Of a stretch of 64,000 bases of DNA, positions 55,114 to 64,000 are shown one piece after another. The DNA lies in contig NZ_ARXS01000004.1 in assembly GCF_025532145.1 (NCBI RefSeq), positions 1-64,000 of the forward strand. Direction: 5' to 3'. The notes beneath the pieces are model-generated. The model worked only from the letters and a program-made list of their open reading frames with translations. It made no database searches and was not told the origin of the DNA. The stretch comes from Alloalcanivorax balearicus MACL04. GTDB lineage: Bacteria > Pseudomonadota > Gammaproteobacteria > Pseudomonadales > Alcanivoracaceae. A program made the position numbers and the translations under genes. Each line of letters begins with the position of its first letter. The stretch's first letter is position 1.

Positions 55114-56432
55114 GAAGATGGGGGCAGGGACTGGCCTGGGTCATGGCGGTTCTGTCATTGCTGGTTACGCTGATGCTGTTGCTGGACCCTGGGGAAGAAC
55201 CCAAGGTGACTCGCACTGATTATCCGGTGAGCCGCTACAGCCATGATGAGGACGGCGGTATCTGGTTTCTACGGGCCGGGGAGGGCCAGCATCTGGTCGA
55301 GGGTGCCGATCCGGAAACCTTCGAGCCAGTGCCTGGTGACAGCAGGAAGGGTTTCTTCTACAGCGGTCTGGCCCGGGACCGGGAGCACTTTTACGTGGAT
55401 GGACACCGCAAGCCGGAAGTGGATCCGGATTCCGTGGGTTATCTGGGCCGCCATTATTACCGGGCCGATGAGCGCGTGTACTACCGGAATACGTTGCTGG
55501 ACGGCGCCGAGGCCGCCAGAGTCCGCGTCCGCCACGGCGATTACGCCGACGACGGTGCCCGTCTGTACTATCAAGGGCACTGGATCGCCGGTGCCGATGT
55601 GTCCTCGCTGAGCGAAGTGGCGGTGACCGAACGGACTTCGGCGGACTTTTACTATCTCAAGGACGCCAGCCGGGTCTATTACCGGGGAAAGGTGGTGCAG
55701 GGGGCCGAACCGGCGGACTTCACCGTGATCAGGGTCGAGGGCGACACCTGGGGTAACCACTACGGCTACGATGGTCGGCGCTATTTCTTCAAGGACCAGC
55801 CATTACCCGATCAAGTGGCGGACACCGGCCGGACTCTGCCGCCCGGTGCGCTGCAATTGCTGCAGGCGGACAAAGAATTCGGCTGGCATGTGCTGTTCCA
55901 TGAAGACGACACCTTTTATTTCCATCAACCCTTCACCAATGAATTGAAGATGTTGTGCCGGCGTGATTCCAGTGCGCCCTTGGAAGCCCTGGCACAAGGG
56001 CTCTATCGGGACGACCGGCATCTGTATTACGCCTGGGTGGAATGGGACTGGAACCGGGGAGGCCGGGGAGGAGGGCACGGGCTGCAGGGTTGGAGCAGCG
56101 GCCTGGCGGTGGTGCCGGATGTCGATCCGGATAAGTTCCGTTTTATCGAAAAGGCGCGCTACCGCCGGGCGGGTTCCGCGCTGCGTGGCGGCGTGTACGA
56201 TGCCGATGGACAGCGTTTTTTCCACCCGGATTACAAGGGAGCAGCGCCCTACCAGGCGGCGTTGATGGGTTTCGATGAGAGTGGCGAGTTGCGCCACTTA
56301 CGACATGACAGCCGCTGTGGGGCCTATACGGAGTCCTCGAACCGCCCCGGTTTTTTTCGGGATATGAAGGACGCCGTTAAATGGATCGGCAACGGTTTCC
56401 GCCATGAAAGGCAGGAAGACGGAGCGGATTAG
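55110..56432 (+). CDS. DKNYY-type membrane protein, second of a tandem pair
   Basis: A 440-residue paralogue of the protein upstream. AAAGGAGAG sets the start at 55110, overlapping the upstream stop. One N-terminal hydrophobic helix (about 7-27) precedes the DKNYY-like body (DDGARLYYQGHWIAGADVSSL, KDASRVYYRGKVVQGAEPADF, REHFYVDGHRKPEVDPDSV). It lacks the second membrane helix of its neighbour, so it may be a signal-anchored partner. Both copies have the DKELGWHALF/DKEFGWHVLF stretch and the PFTNELK-CxRDS motif. A hairpin terminator follows. Confidence 0.75.
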   Translation: MRRWGQGLAWVMAVLSLLVTLMLLLDPGEEPKVTRTDYPVSRYSHDEDGGIWFLRAGEGQHLVEGADPETFEPVPGDSRKGFFYSGLARDREHFYVDGHRKPEVDPDSVGYLGRHYYRADERVYYRNTLLDGAEAARVRVRHGDYADDGARLYYQGHWIAGADVSSLSEVAVTERTSADFYYLKDASRVYYRGKVVQGAEPADFTVIRVEGDTWGNHYGYDGRRYFFKDQPLPDQVADTGRTLPPGALQLLQADKEFGWHVLFHEDDTFYFHQPFTNELKMLCRRDSSAPLEALAQGLYRDDRHLYYAWVEWDWNRGGRGGGHGLQGWSSGLAVVPDVDPDKFRFIEKARYRRAGSALRGGVYDADGQRFFHPDYKGAAPYQAALMGFDESGELRHLRHDSRCGAYTESSNRPGFFRDMKDAVKWIGNGFRHERQEDGAD

Positions 56433-56441
56433 GGCGGTCTG

Positions 56442-56479
56442 ACAGCGGAATCGCGGCTTGTGAGCCGCGTTTCCGCTGT
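56442..56479. terminator. Hairpin between convergent DKNYY gene and mrcA
   Basis: ACAGCGGAA-T-CGCGGCT, loop TGTG, AGCCGCG-T-TTCCGCTGT: a 16-bp stem with one T-T mismatch in the 68-base gap between convergent genes. No long T-run; probably a bidirectional terminator. Confidence 0.7.
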
Positions 56480-56500
56480 GACCTGAGCAACCGGAAAGGA

Positions 56501-59101
56501 TCAGAAAATCTGTTCCGGACTGCCGCCACTGCCGTCGTTATAGGGGCTTTCCTGTTCCGGTACGTCATCCTCGCGGAAATACTCGAAGATGGCATTGCTG
56601 TTGCCGGACCGCGCGACCAGGCCGCTCTTCGGATCAATACGGACCGAGACAATACCCGGCGGCTGGCGCAGGGAGGTTTCCGGGACGCCATCCAGAGCCT
56701 TGCCCATGTAGCTGGTCCAGATCGGCGGGGCGGCACGGCCGCCGTATTCGCCCCAGCCAAGGGATGTCGGCGTGTCCAGTCCCACCCACACGGTGGTCAC
56801 CAGGCTCGGTGCATAGCCGGAGAACCAGGCGTCCACATGGTTGTTGGTGGTGCCGGTCTTGCCGGCCAGATCCTTGCGGCCAAGGGAGCTTGCCTGGCGG
56901 CCGGTACCGCGCTTGATCACGTCCTGCAGCATGGAGTTCATTAACCAGGCGACCTCCGGATCCAGGGTGCGGGGCGCCAGCACCGGCGGCGGTTGCAATG
57001 TTTCCGGGGGCTGATCATCGCGGTTGTTGTTGCCGAGACTGACTTCCTCGCGCTCCAGCAGCGTGGGCAGTTGTTCGCGTTGTTCCCAGGCCGCTTCCTC
57101 GGTGGCGATTCGGGCCCGCTCATCGGCGCAGGGCAGATCACACCGCAGCACTTCCGGTGCTCGCCACAGCACATGGCCGTCGCGGTCTTCGATGCGATCT
57201 ATATACCAGGGGGCCACCCGGTAGCCGCCGTTGGCGAACATGGCGTAGGCGGTGGCCAGTTCCAGTGGTGTCAGCGACCCGCTGCCCAGGGCCAGGGACA
57301 GATCTCTCTGGAAGCGATCATAGGGCAGGCCAAACTCTTTCAGAGTCTCCATGGTCTGTTCGATGCCCACCTGGCGGAGAATGCGGATCGACACCAGGTT
57401 GAGGGAGCGGTACAGCGCTTCACGCATGCGGGTGGGGCCATAGAAGCGGCCGCTGGAGCCTTTCGGCCGCCAGGCCTTGCCCAGCTCGGCACTGTCATAG
57501 ACCACGGGGGCGTCATTGATGATGGTGGCTGGGGTGAAGCCGTTTTCCAGTGCCGCGGTGTAGACGAATGGCTTGAACACCGAGCCGGCCTGCCGCTGGC
57601 CCTGCATCGCCCGGTTGAAATTGGAGGCGGAGAAGCTGTAGCCCCCCTGCAGTGCCTGCAGAGCGCCGGTTTCCGGATCCAGTGACACCAGCGCCGATTG
57701 CGCCTGGGGCAGTTGCGCCAGCCGCCAGTGGGCGCCGTTTTTGTCATCCACCGGGCGCAGGTAGACGACATTGCCGACTTTGAGGACATCGGCGACCTGC
57801 TTCGGTTTTTCTCCGACATAGCCCTTGCGCAATGCCGGGCGGGCCCAACTGATATCCTTCCAGGCCACCACGGCCTGTTTGCCGTCGCCCAACAGTACCG
57901 CGGCGGCGTCTTCCCGTATCTCGGTGACGATGGCCGTGCGCAGCGGACCATACGCGGGCTGATCCTTGAAGGTGTCGAGCCAGGCGACCACATCGTTGCT
58001 CAGGCTTTCCTGATCTTGCTCCTCCGCGCGGGCCAGCTCCGGCTGCGGCGCCTCATCCTCGGGGGCGGCTTCCGCGTCGTCGCCCTGGGGCCAGGCCAAC
58101 TCCGGCAGGGAGCCGGCATCCACCTCGGCCAGCGGCCCACGATAGCCGTGGCGTTCATCGTATTCGTGCAGGCCTTCACGCAGGGCGCGTACCGCCGCTT
58201 CCTGACGTTTGCTGTCGACCGTGGTGATCACCCGCAAACCCTGGGTGTAGAGGTCGCCGGGGATGATATCGGCCACCGCCAGGCGCGCCATCTCCGCCAC
58301 ATAGGCGCCTTCCACTTCCGGTCGTGAGGTGTGATAGCGAGCGGTCACCGGCGCCTGCCGGGCTTGTTCCATTTGCTCTTCGGTAATGGCGCCGGTTTCG
58401 TGCATGCGGCCAAGAATCCAATTGCGGCGCTGTACCGCCCGCTCGGGGTTGGTGATCGGGTTGTAGGCGGAAGGCGCCTTCGGCAGGCCGGCGATCATCG
58501 CCAGCTGTGGCAGGGTCAGTTCGCCGATGTCCTTGCCGTAATAAACCTTGGCCGCGGCCTGGGCGCCGTAGGAGCGGTGGCCCAGATAGATCTTGTTGAG
58601 GTACAGCTCGAGGATCTGTTCCTTGGTCAGGATGTGCTCGATCTGCATGGCCAGCACAATCTCGTTGAACTTGCGCAGGAAGCGCTGTTCCCGGTCGAGA
58701 AAGAAATTGCGCGCCACCTGCATGGTGATGGTGGAACCGCCGGAGCGGATCTCGCGATAGCGGATCAACTCCACTGCGGCCCGGGCCAGCCCTTTCACGT
58801 CCACTCCGGCGTGGCGAAAGAAGCGCTCGTCTTCCGCCGCCAGTACCGCCTGGACGAACAGTGGCGGCAGATGGTCGAAGGTGACCGGCTCGCGGCGCTT
58901 CTCGCCGTACTCGGCCATGAGTTTCTCGTCGCTGCTGTAGATACGCAGCGGCGTCTGGTATTCGACCTCGCGAATGCCAATGGCATCAGGCAGTTGCGGC
59001 GCCAGGTACAGATAGGAGCCGGCCATGACCAGGACGGCGCCACAGACGGCGGCAAAGGCGAGGAGGAGGAGAGGGCGGATCCAACGGACGGCAGATTGCA
59101 T
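56501..59101 (-). CDS. mrcA: Penicillin-binding protein 1A
   Basis: Bifunctional peptidoglycan synthase with glycosyltransferase and transpeptidase domains. It has 866 residues and an N-terminal signal anchor (about 10-32). The glycosyltransferase catalytic Glu90 lies in AAEDERFF and RSGGSTITMQVARN follows. Transpeptidase motifs are SVFK (active Ser near 506), SLN (near 566) and KTGT (near 747). An acidic linker at about 338-365 (GDDAEAAPEDEAPQPE, then EEQDQES) lies in the ODD/OB-type middle domain. It is divergent from pilMNOPQ, the order seen in Pseudomonas (ponA-pilM). Confidence 0.95.
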   Translation of the reverse strand: MQSAVRWIRPLLLLAFAAVCGAVLVMAGSYLYLAPQLPDAIGIREVEYQTPLRIYSSDEKLMAEYGEKRREPVTFDHLPPLFVQAVLAAEDERFFRHAGVDVKGLARAAVELIRYREIRSGGSTITMQVARNFFLDREQRFLRKFNEIVLAMQIEHILTKEQILELYLNKIYLGHRSYGAQAAAKVYYGKDIGELTLPQLAMIAGLPKAPSAYNPITNPERAVQRRNWILGRMHETGAITEEQMEQARQAPVTARYHTSRPEVEGAYVAEMARLAVADIIPGDLYTQGLRVITTVDSKRQEAAVRALREGLHEYDERHGYRGPLAEVDAGSLPELAWPQGDDAEAAPEDEAPQPELARAEEQDQESLSNDVVAWLDTFKDQPAYGPLRTAIVTEIREDAAAVLLGDGKQAVVAWKDISWARPALRKGYVGEKPKQVADVLKVGNVVYLRPVDDKNGAHWRLAQLPQAQSALVSLDPETGALQALQGGYSFSASNFNRAMQGQRQAGSVFKPFVYTAALENGFTPATIINDAPVVYDSAELGKAWRPKGSSGRFYGPTRMREALYRSLNLVSIRILRQVGIEQTMETLKEFGLPYDRFQRDLSLALGSGSLTPLELATAYAMFANGGYRVAPWYIDRIEDRDGHVLWRAPEVLRCDLPCADERARIATEEAAWEQREQLPTLLEREEVSLGNNNRDDQPPETLQPPPVLAPRTLDPEVAWLMNSMLQDVIKRGTGRQASSLGRKDLAGKTGTTNNHVDAWFSGYAPSLVTTVWVGLDTPTSLGWGEYGGRAAPPIWTSYMGKALDGVPETSLRQPPGIVSVRIDPKSGLVARSGNSNAIFEYFREDDVPEQESPYNDGSGGSPEQIF

Positions 59102-59291
59102 ATAGTGGCAATTGATGTGGATTCAGAATAAAGGCTTAGAGTATGTTCTCGGCGGTCCGGGCCAAGTCACCTGGGACGGTTTATGCACGGGAACAGCATC
59201 CAGCCGTGAAGCACGTCATTATACGGCGTAAAGGTTGTTGTGATCTAATAACCTTTCTGCTACTACTAATTTCTCATGTTGTACAGCATAA

Positions 59292-60995
<1,704 letters not shown>

Positions 60996-61009
<14 letters not shown>

Positions 61010-61682
61010 CCTGAAGAATCTCGACGTTCGTGAGCTGATCGACGAGATCAACAGTCTGGATTTCGAGAACATCGGGGGCTGGCCGCTGCCGATCAAGATC
61101 GGCGCCGCCGTGCTGGTGTTCGCCGCCGTGCTGCTGTTGGGGTATCTGCTGTCGATAAAGGATCTGAAAGCCCAGCACGAGCGCCTGGAGCGGGAGGAGC
61201 AGAGTCTGCTCACCAGCTTCGAGAAGAAGGCGTTCAGCGCCCACAACCTGGAGCAGTACCGGCAGCAGCTGGTGGAGCTGGAAGAGAACTTCGATACCTT
61301 GAAAAACCAGCTGCCGCGTGACACCGAGGTGCCCGGTTTGCTGGAGGACATCACCCACACCGGCTTGAGCAGCGGTCTCGAGTTCGAGGTGATCGAGCTC
61401 AAGGATGAAGTGCAGAAGGAGTTCTACGCGGAATTGCCCATCGATATCCGGGTGACCGGGGATTACCACGGATTCGGGGCGTTCGTCTCCGGCGTGTCGG
61501 CGCTGCCGCGGATCGTCACCTTGCACGACTTCAAGGTGGAGCCGGGCAGCAAGGAGGAGAGCGGCGGCTTGCTGAATCTGGCGATCACCGCCAAGACCTA
61601 TCGCTACGCCGCGAGCGACGGCGACGATGACGGGGGCAAGAAGGTGGCCGGTAAAAAGACAAGCAGGAACGGCCGTTCCTAA
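60996..61682 (+). CDS. pilO: Type IV pilus alignment protein PilO
   Basis: A 228-residue bitopic protein. The start at 60996 follows GGGGGAGAG; an in-frame ATG 27 bases upstream is less likely. It has a short cytoplasmic segment (LDVRELIDEINSLDFENIGG), a membrane helix (about 42-62), a coiled coil and a ferredoxin-like fold (DYHGFGAFVSGVSALPRIV). It dimerises with PilN. It overlaps the end of pilN by 14 bases. The C-terminal tail is Lys/Asp rich. Confidence 0.94.
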
Positions 61683-61700
61683 CGCGTAAGGGGGGGAATC

Positions 61701-62234
61701 ATGAAAGCGCGTAATTTAGCCGCCGCACCGTGTCTGCTGGCGGCGCTATTGTCTCTCGGGGGCTGTACCGCCGGCGCCGATCTCGGCCAGTTGGATGCCC
61801 GTCTCGAGGAAATCAAAGCCCGGCCACGCGGACGCATCGAGCCGCCGCCGGAGTTCAAACCCATCGCCACCTTTACCTACGGCGCCCACAAGCTGCGGCC
61901 GCCCTTTTCGCCACCGGTGGAGCAGGAACTGGTGAAGGTGCCGGAAGGCCGCAAGGTTGAGCCGGATATGAGCCGGCCACGGGAATACCTGGAGCGTTTC
62001 AGTCTGGACGCGCTGCGCATGGTCGGCACCATCACCAAACCCGGGAAGGCACTGGAGGCATTGATGGAGGATCCCGCCGGGGCCGTGACCCGGATCCGGG
62101 TCGGCAGTTACTTGGGGAAAAATTTCGGCCGGGTGGTGGCCGTTCGCGATAACGAAGTGTCGTTGGTGGAAATCGTGCCTGACGGCCACGACGGCTGGGT
62201 GGAGCGGTCCCGCGCCGTTTCCATCGCCGAATAA
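61701..62234 (+). CDS. pilP: Type IV pilus lipoprotein PilP
   Basis: A 177-residue lipoprotein with lipobox LGGC (Cys22). The PilP domain in the C-terminal half (SLDALRMVGTI, then VRVGSYLGKNFGRVVAV) binds the N0 domain of the PilQ secretin and tethers it to PilNO. GGGGGG precedes the ATG. The stop lies 20 bases before the chosen pilQ start. Confidence 0.95.
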   Translation: MKARNLAAAPCLLAALLSLGGCTAGADLGQLDARLEEIKARPRGRIEPPPEFKPIATFTYGAHKLRPPFSPPVEQELVKVPEGRKVEPDMSRPREYLERFSLDALRMVGTITKPGKALEALMEDPAGAVTRIRVGSYLGKNFGRVVAVRDNEVSLVEIVPDGHDGWVERSRAVSIAE

Positions 62235-62254
62235 TGTTGCTGGGGAAGCCTGTT

Positions 62255-64000
62255 ATGAAGATCTGCAATGCAATAAAAAACCGATTCGCTCCCCGGCGCT
62301 GGGGAATCCGGGTGCTGGCGGTGCTGGCTTGCTGCACCGCCTCACTGGCGTCGGCGGCCACCATTACCGCCCTTGACGCCAACATGCTGCCGGGGGATGG
62401 CATGGAAGTGAGAGTACGCTTTGATGGCGCCGCGCCGGAGGTGAAGGGCTACAGTATCGAACGTCCGGCCCGCATCGCTCTCGACCTGGTGGGCGCGGAC
62501 AGTGCGCTGAAAACCCGTCAGCACAATCTCGGCACCGGCAATGCCCGCAGTGTCACCGTGGTGGAGGCCAAAAACCGCACCCGGCTGATCTTCAATCTGG
62601 ATCAGCTGACCGGCTACAGCACCGAAGTGGATGGACAGGAACTGGTGGTGGTGCTCGGCCGCGACCGCGCGCCGGCCAGTGATCCGGCCAGGGCGGATCA
62701 GGAAGCCGCCGCCGCGCCGCTGCAGGGCGCGCAGGAGAGCATTCGCAACATCGATTTCCGCCGCGGCAGTGACGGCGAAGGGCGGGTTGTGGTGACGCTG
62801 TCCAAACCGTCCATTCCGGTGGATGTGAAGGAAGAAGGCGGCCGTATCCAGGCGCGTTTCGTCGGCGCCGGGGTTGGCAATGAGCTGGTGCGTCGTCTCG
62901 ACGTCACCGATTTCGCCACGCCGGTACAGTTTGTGGAAACCCGCACCGATGACGGCAGCACGGTGATCACCATCGAGCCCACCGGCACCTGGGAATATCT
63001 GGCCTATCAGGCGGACAACGAGTTCAGCATCAATATCAAGCCGCTCACCCGCGGCGAAGCGGAACGCAAGAAGCGTGAGTCCTTCAAGTACACCGGGGAG
63101 AAGCTGTCACTGAACTTCCAGGACATCGAGGTGCGTTCGGTGCTGCAGCTGATCGCTGATTTCACCGAATTGAACCTGGTGGCGTCCGACACGGTGGCCG
63201 GCAAGATCACCCTGCGGCTGCAGAGCGTACCCTGGGATCAGGCTCTGGATCTGATTCTCAAGACCAAGGGTCTGGATAAGCGCAAGGTGGGCAATGTGCT
63301 GCTGGTGGCGCCAGCGGACGAGATCGCCGCGCGCGAACAGTTGGAACTGGAAAGCCAGAAGAAGATCGCCTCACTGGCGCCGCTGCGCACGGAATTCATC
63401 AGCATCAACTACGCCCGCGCGGAGGAACTGAAGACACTGATTACCGGCGAAAGCGGCGCCACCGCGCTGATCAGCGAGCGCGGTTCGGTGTCCGTGGACC
63501 AGCGCACCAATACCCTGATCATCCAGGACACCGTGGCCAAGCTGCAGGAGATCCGTGATCTGATCCAGCAACTGGACATTCCGGTCCAGCAGGTGCTGAT
63601 CGAGGCCCGGGTGGTGGTGGCCACCACCGATCTGTCCGATGAGTTCGGGGTGCGTTGGGGCGGTCTGGGTTACGACGGTAATTCTCTCGCCAATGATGGC
63701 CGCTCCATGGCGATTTCCGGCCGGCTCACCTCCTTGCGGGAGCTGCATTACGCCAACGTCGACCGTGATGACGACGGCTCCCTGGGGGAAATGGAGGAGT
63801 TCGACGAGGACACCAACAACGACATGATCGTCGACATGGGGGTGGATTCCTCCGATGCCACCCGCTTCGCCATCGGCTTCACCTCGCTGAGCTCCGGCCT
63901 GATCGAGCTGGAACTGTCGGCGCTGGAATCCGAGGGCCGGGGAGAACTGGTGGCCACGCCCAAGGTGCTCACCGCCGATCAGCAACCGGCGGTGATCGCC
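62255..64000 (+). CDS. pilQ: Type IV pilus secretin PilQ (3' end beyond the window)
   Basis: Outer-membrane secretin ring through which the pilus passes. About 581 residues are visible and the reading frame is open at the window edge. A signal peptide (to ASA, near 35) is followed by two AMIN-type peptidoglycan-binding domains (about 37-260), a secretin N0 STN domain (LSLNFQDIEVRSVLQLIADF), an N1/KH domain (TLIIQDTVAKLQEIRDLIQQ), and the start of the secretin core (VLIEARVVVATTD, then LELSALESEGRGELVATPKV). An acidic insert at about residues 503-528 carries a canonical EF-hand-like loop. GGGGAAG precedes the ATG at 62255; an ATG at 62234 is the alternative. Confidence 0.95.
   Translation, partial: MKICNAIKNRFAPRRWGIRVLAVLACCTASLASAATITALDANMLPGDGMEVRVRFDGAAPEVKGYSIERPARIALDLVGADSALKTRQHNLGTGNARSVTVVEAKNRTRLIFNLDQLTGYSTEVDGQELVVVLGRDRAPASDPARADQEAAAAPLQGAQESIRNIDFRRGSDGEGRVVVTLSKPSIPVDVKEEGGRIQARFVGAGVGNELVRRLDVTDFATPVQFVETRTDDGSTVITIEPTGTWEYLAYQADNEFSINIKPLTRGEAERKKRESFKYTGEKLSLNFQDIEVRSVLQLIADFTELNLVASDTVAGKITLRLQSVPWDQALDLILKTKGLDKRKVGNVLLVAPADEIAAREQLELESQKKIASLAPLRTEFISINYARAEELKTLITGESGATALISERGSVSVDQRTNTLIIQDTVAKLQEIRDLIQQLDIPVQQVLIEARVVVATTDLSDEFGVRWGGLGYDGNSLANDGRSMAISGRLTSLRELHYANVDRDDDGSLGEMEEFDEDTNNDMIVDMGVDSSDATRFAIGFTSLSSGLIELELSALESEGRGELVATPKVLTADQQPAVIA

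Overview
The window is a 64 kb piece of a GC-rich gammaproteobacterial chromosome. Gene content and order closely follow the conserved housekeeping blocks of Pseudomonas: lptM-lysA, dapF-DUF484-xerC-HAD, argH-algZ-algR-hemC-hemD-hemX-hemY, hslV-hslU with SPOR, argS, priA, rpmE and malic enzyme, and mrcA divergent from pilMNOPQ. An AlmA-type flavin monooxygenase points to a marine hydrocarbon degrader of the Alcanivorax/Alloalcanivorax type. This placement is an inference from gene content, because no rRNA or other taxonomic marker is present.

Layout. 0.2-5.7 kb: ppk1 with a PhoB-type box, a Fur-boxed TonB receptor, and hemB. 5.9-7.7 kb: an overlapping greB-DUF502-elbB operon. 7.8-11.5 kb (minus): dapF-DUF484-xerC-yigB-like-yqcC. 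11.5-15.7 kb: TetR, AlmA-like monooxygenase, alpha/beta hydrolase and rlmJ, which separate dapF from lysA. 15.9-18 kb: lysA-lptM (minus) and rnk (plus), with a promoter and an intrinsic terminator in the rnk leader. 18.1-22.1 kb: a Fur-boxed FecI/FecR/TonB-receptor signalling operon. 22.1-24.6 kb: nnrU, a TetR/SRPBCC divergent pair, and a VapBC-type toxin-antitoxin pair. 24.7-33.4 kb: argH, algZR and the hemCDXY operon, interrupted by a Fic-domain gene with an array of palindromic boxes. 33.5-41.4 kb (minus): pqiABC, a ferredoxin-type reductase, a methyltransferase, a MAPEG protein and ilvD. 41.6-51.2 kb (minus): hslVU, SPOR, argS, an EmrAB-type efflux pair and priA. 51.3-56.4 kb: rpmE, malic enzyme, a HEAT-like protein and two tandem DKNYY membrane proteins. 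56.5-64 kb: mrcA and the type IV pilus alignment/secretin operon pilMNOPQ, with pilQ running off the end.

How it fits together. Most of the sequence is core metabolism (haem, lysine/arginine/branched-chain amino acids), envelope biogenesis and translation. Accessory pieces sit at the seams of conserved gene order: a TonB receptor between ppk1 and hemB, the AlmA module between dapF and lysA, fic between algR and hemC, emrAB between argS and priA, and HEAT-DKNYY-DKNYY between malic enzyme and mrcA. Two families of short palindromic repeats lie in the intergenic gaps: six copies of a REP-like element, and a second family near hslV and ilvD. No rRNA, tRNA, CRISPR array, insertion sequence or prophage was seen.

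Most worth a second look: an EF-hand-like calcium loop inside PilQ, the Fic gene with four TCGA-centred boxes, the AlmA/hydrolase/TetR module with an operator-like promoter, the promoter-terminator leader before rnk, the DKNYY pair with its HEAT-like neighbour, and the two repeat families.
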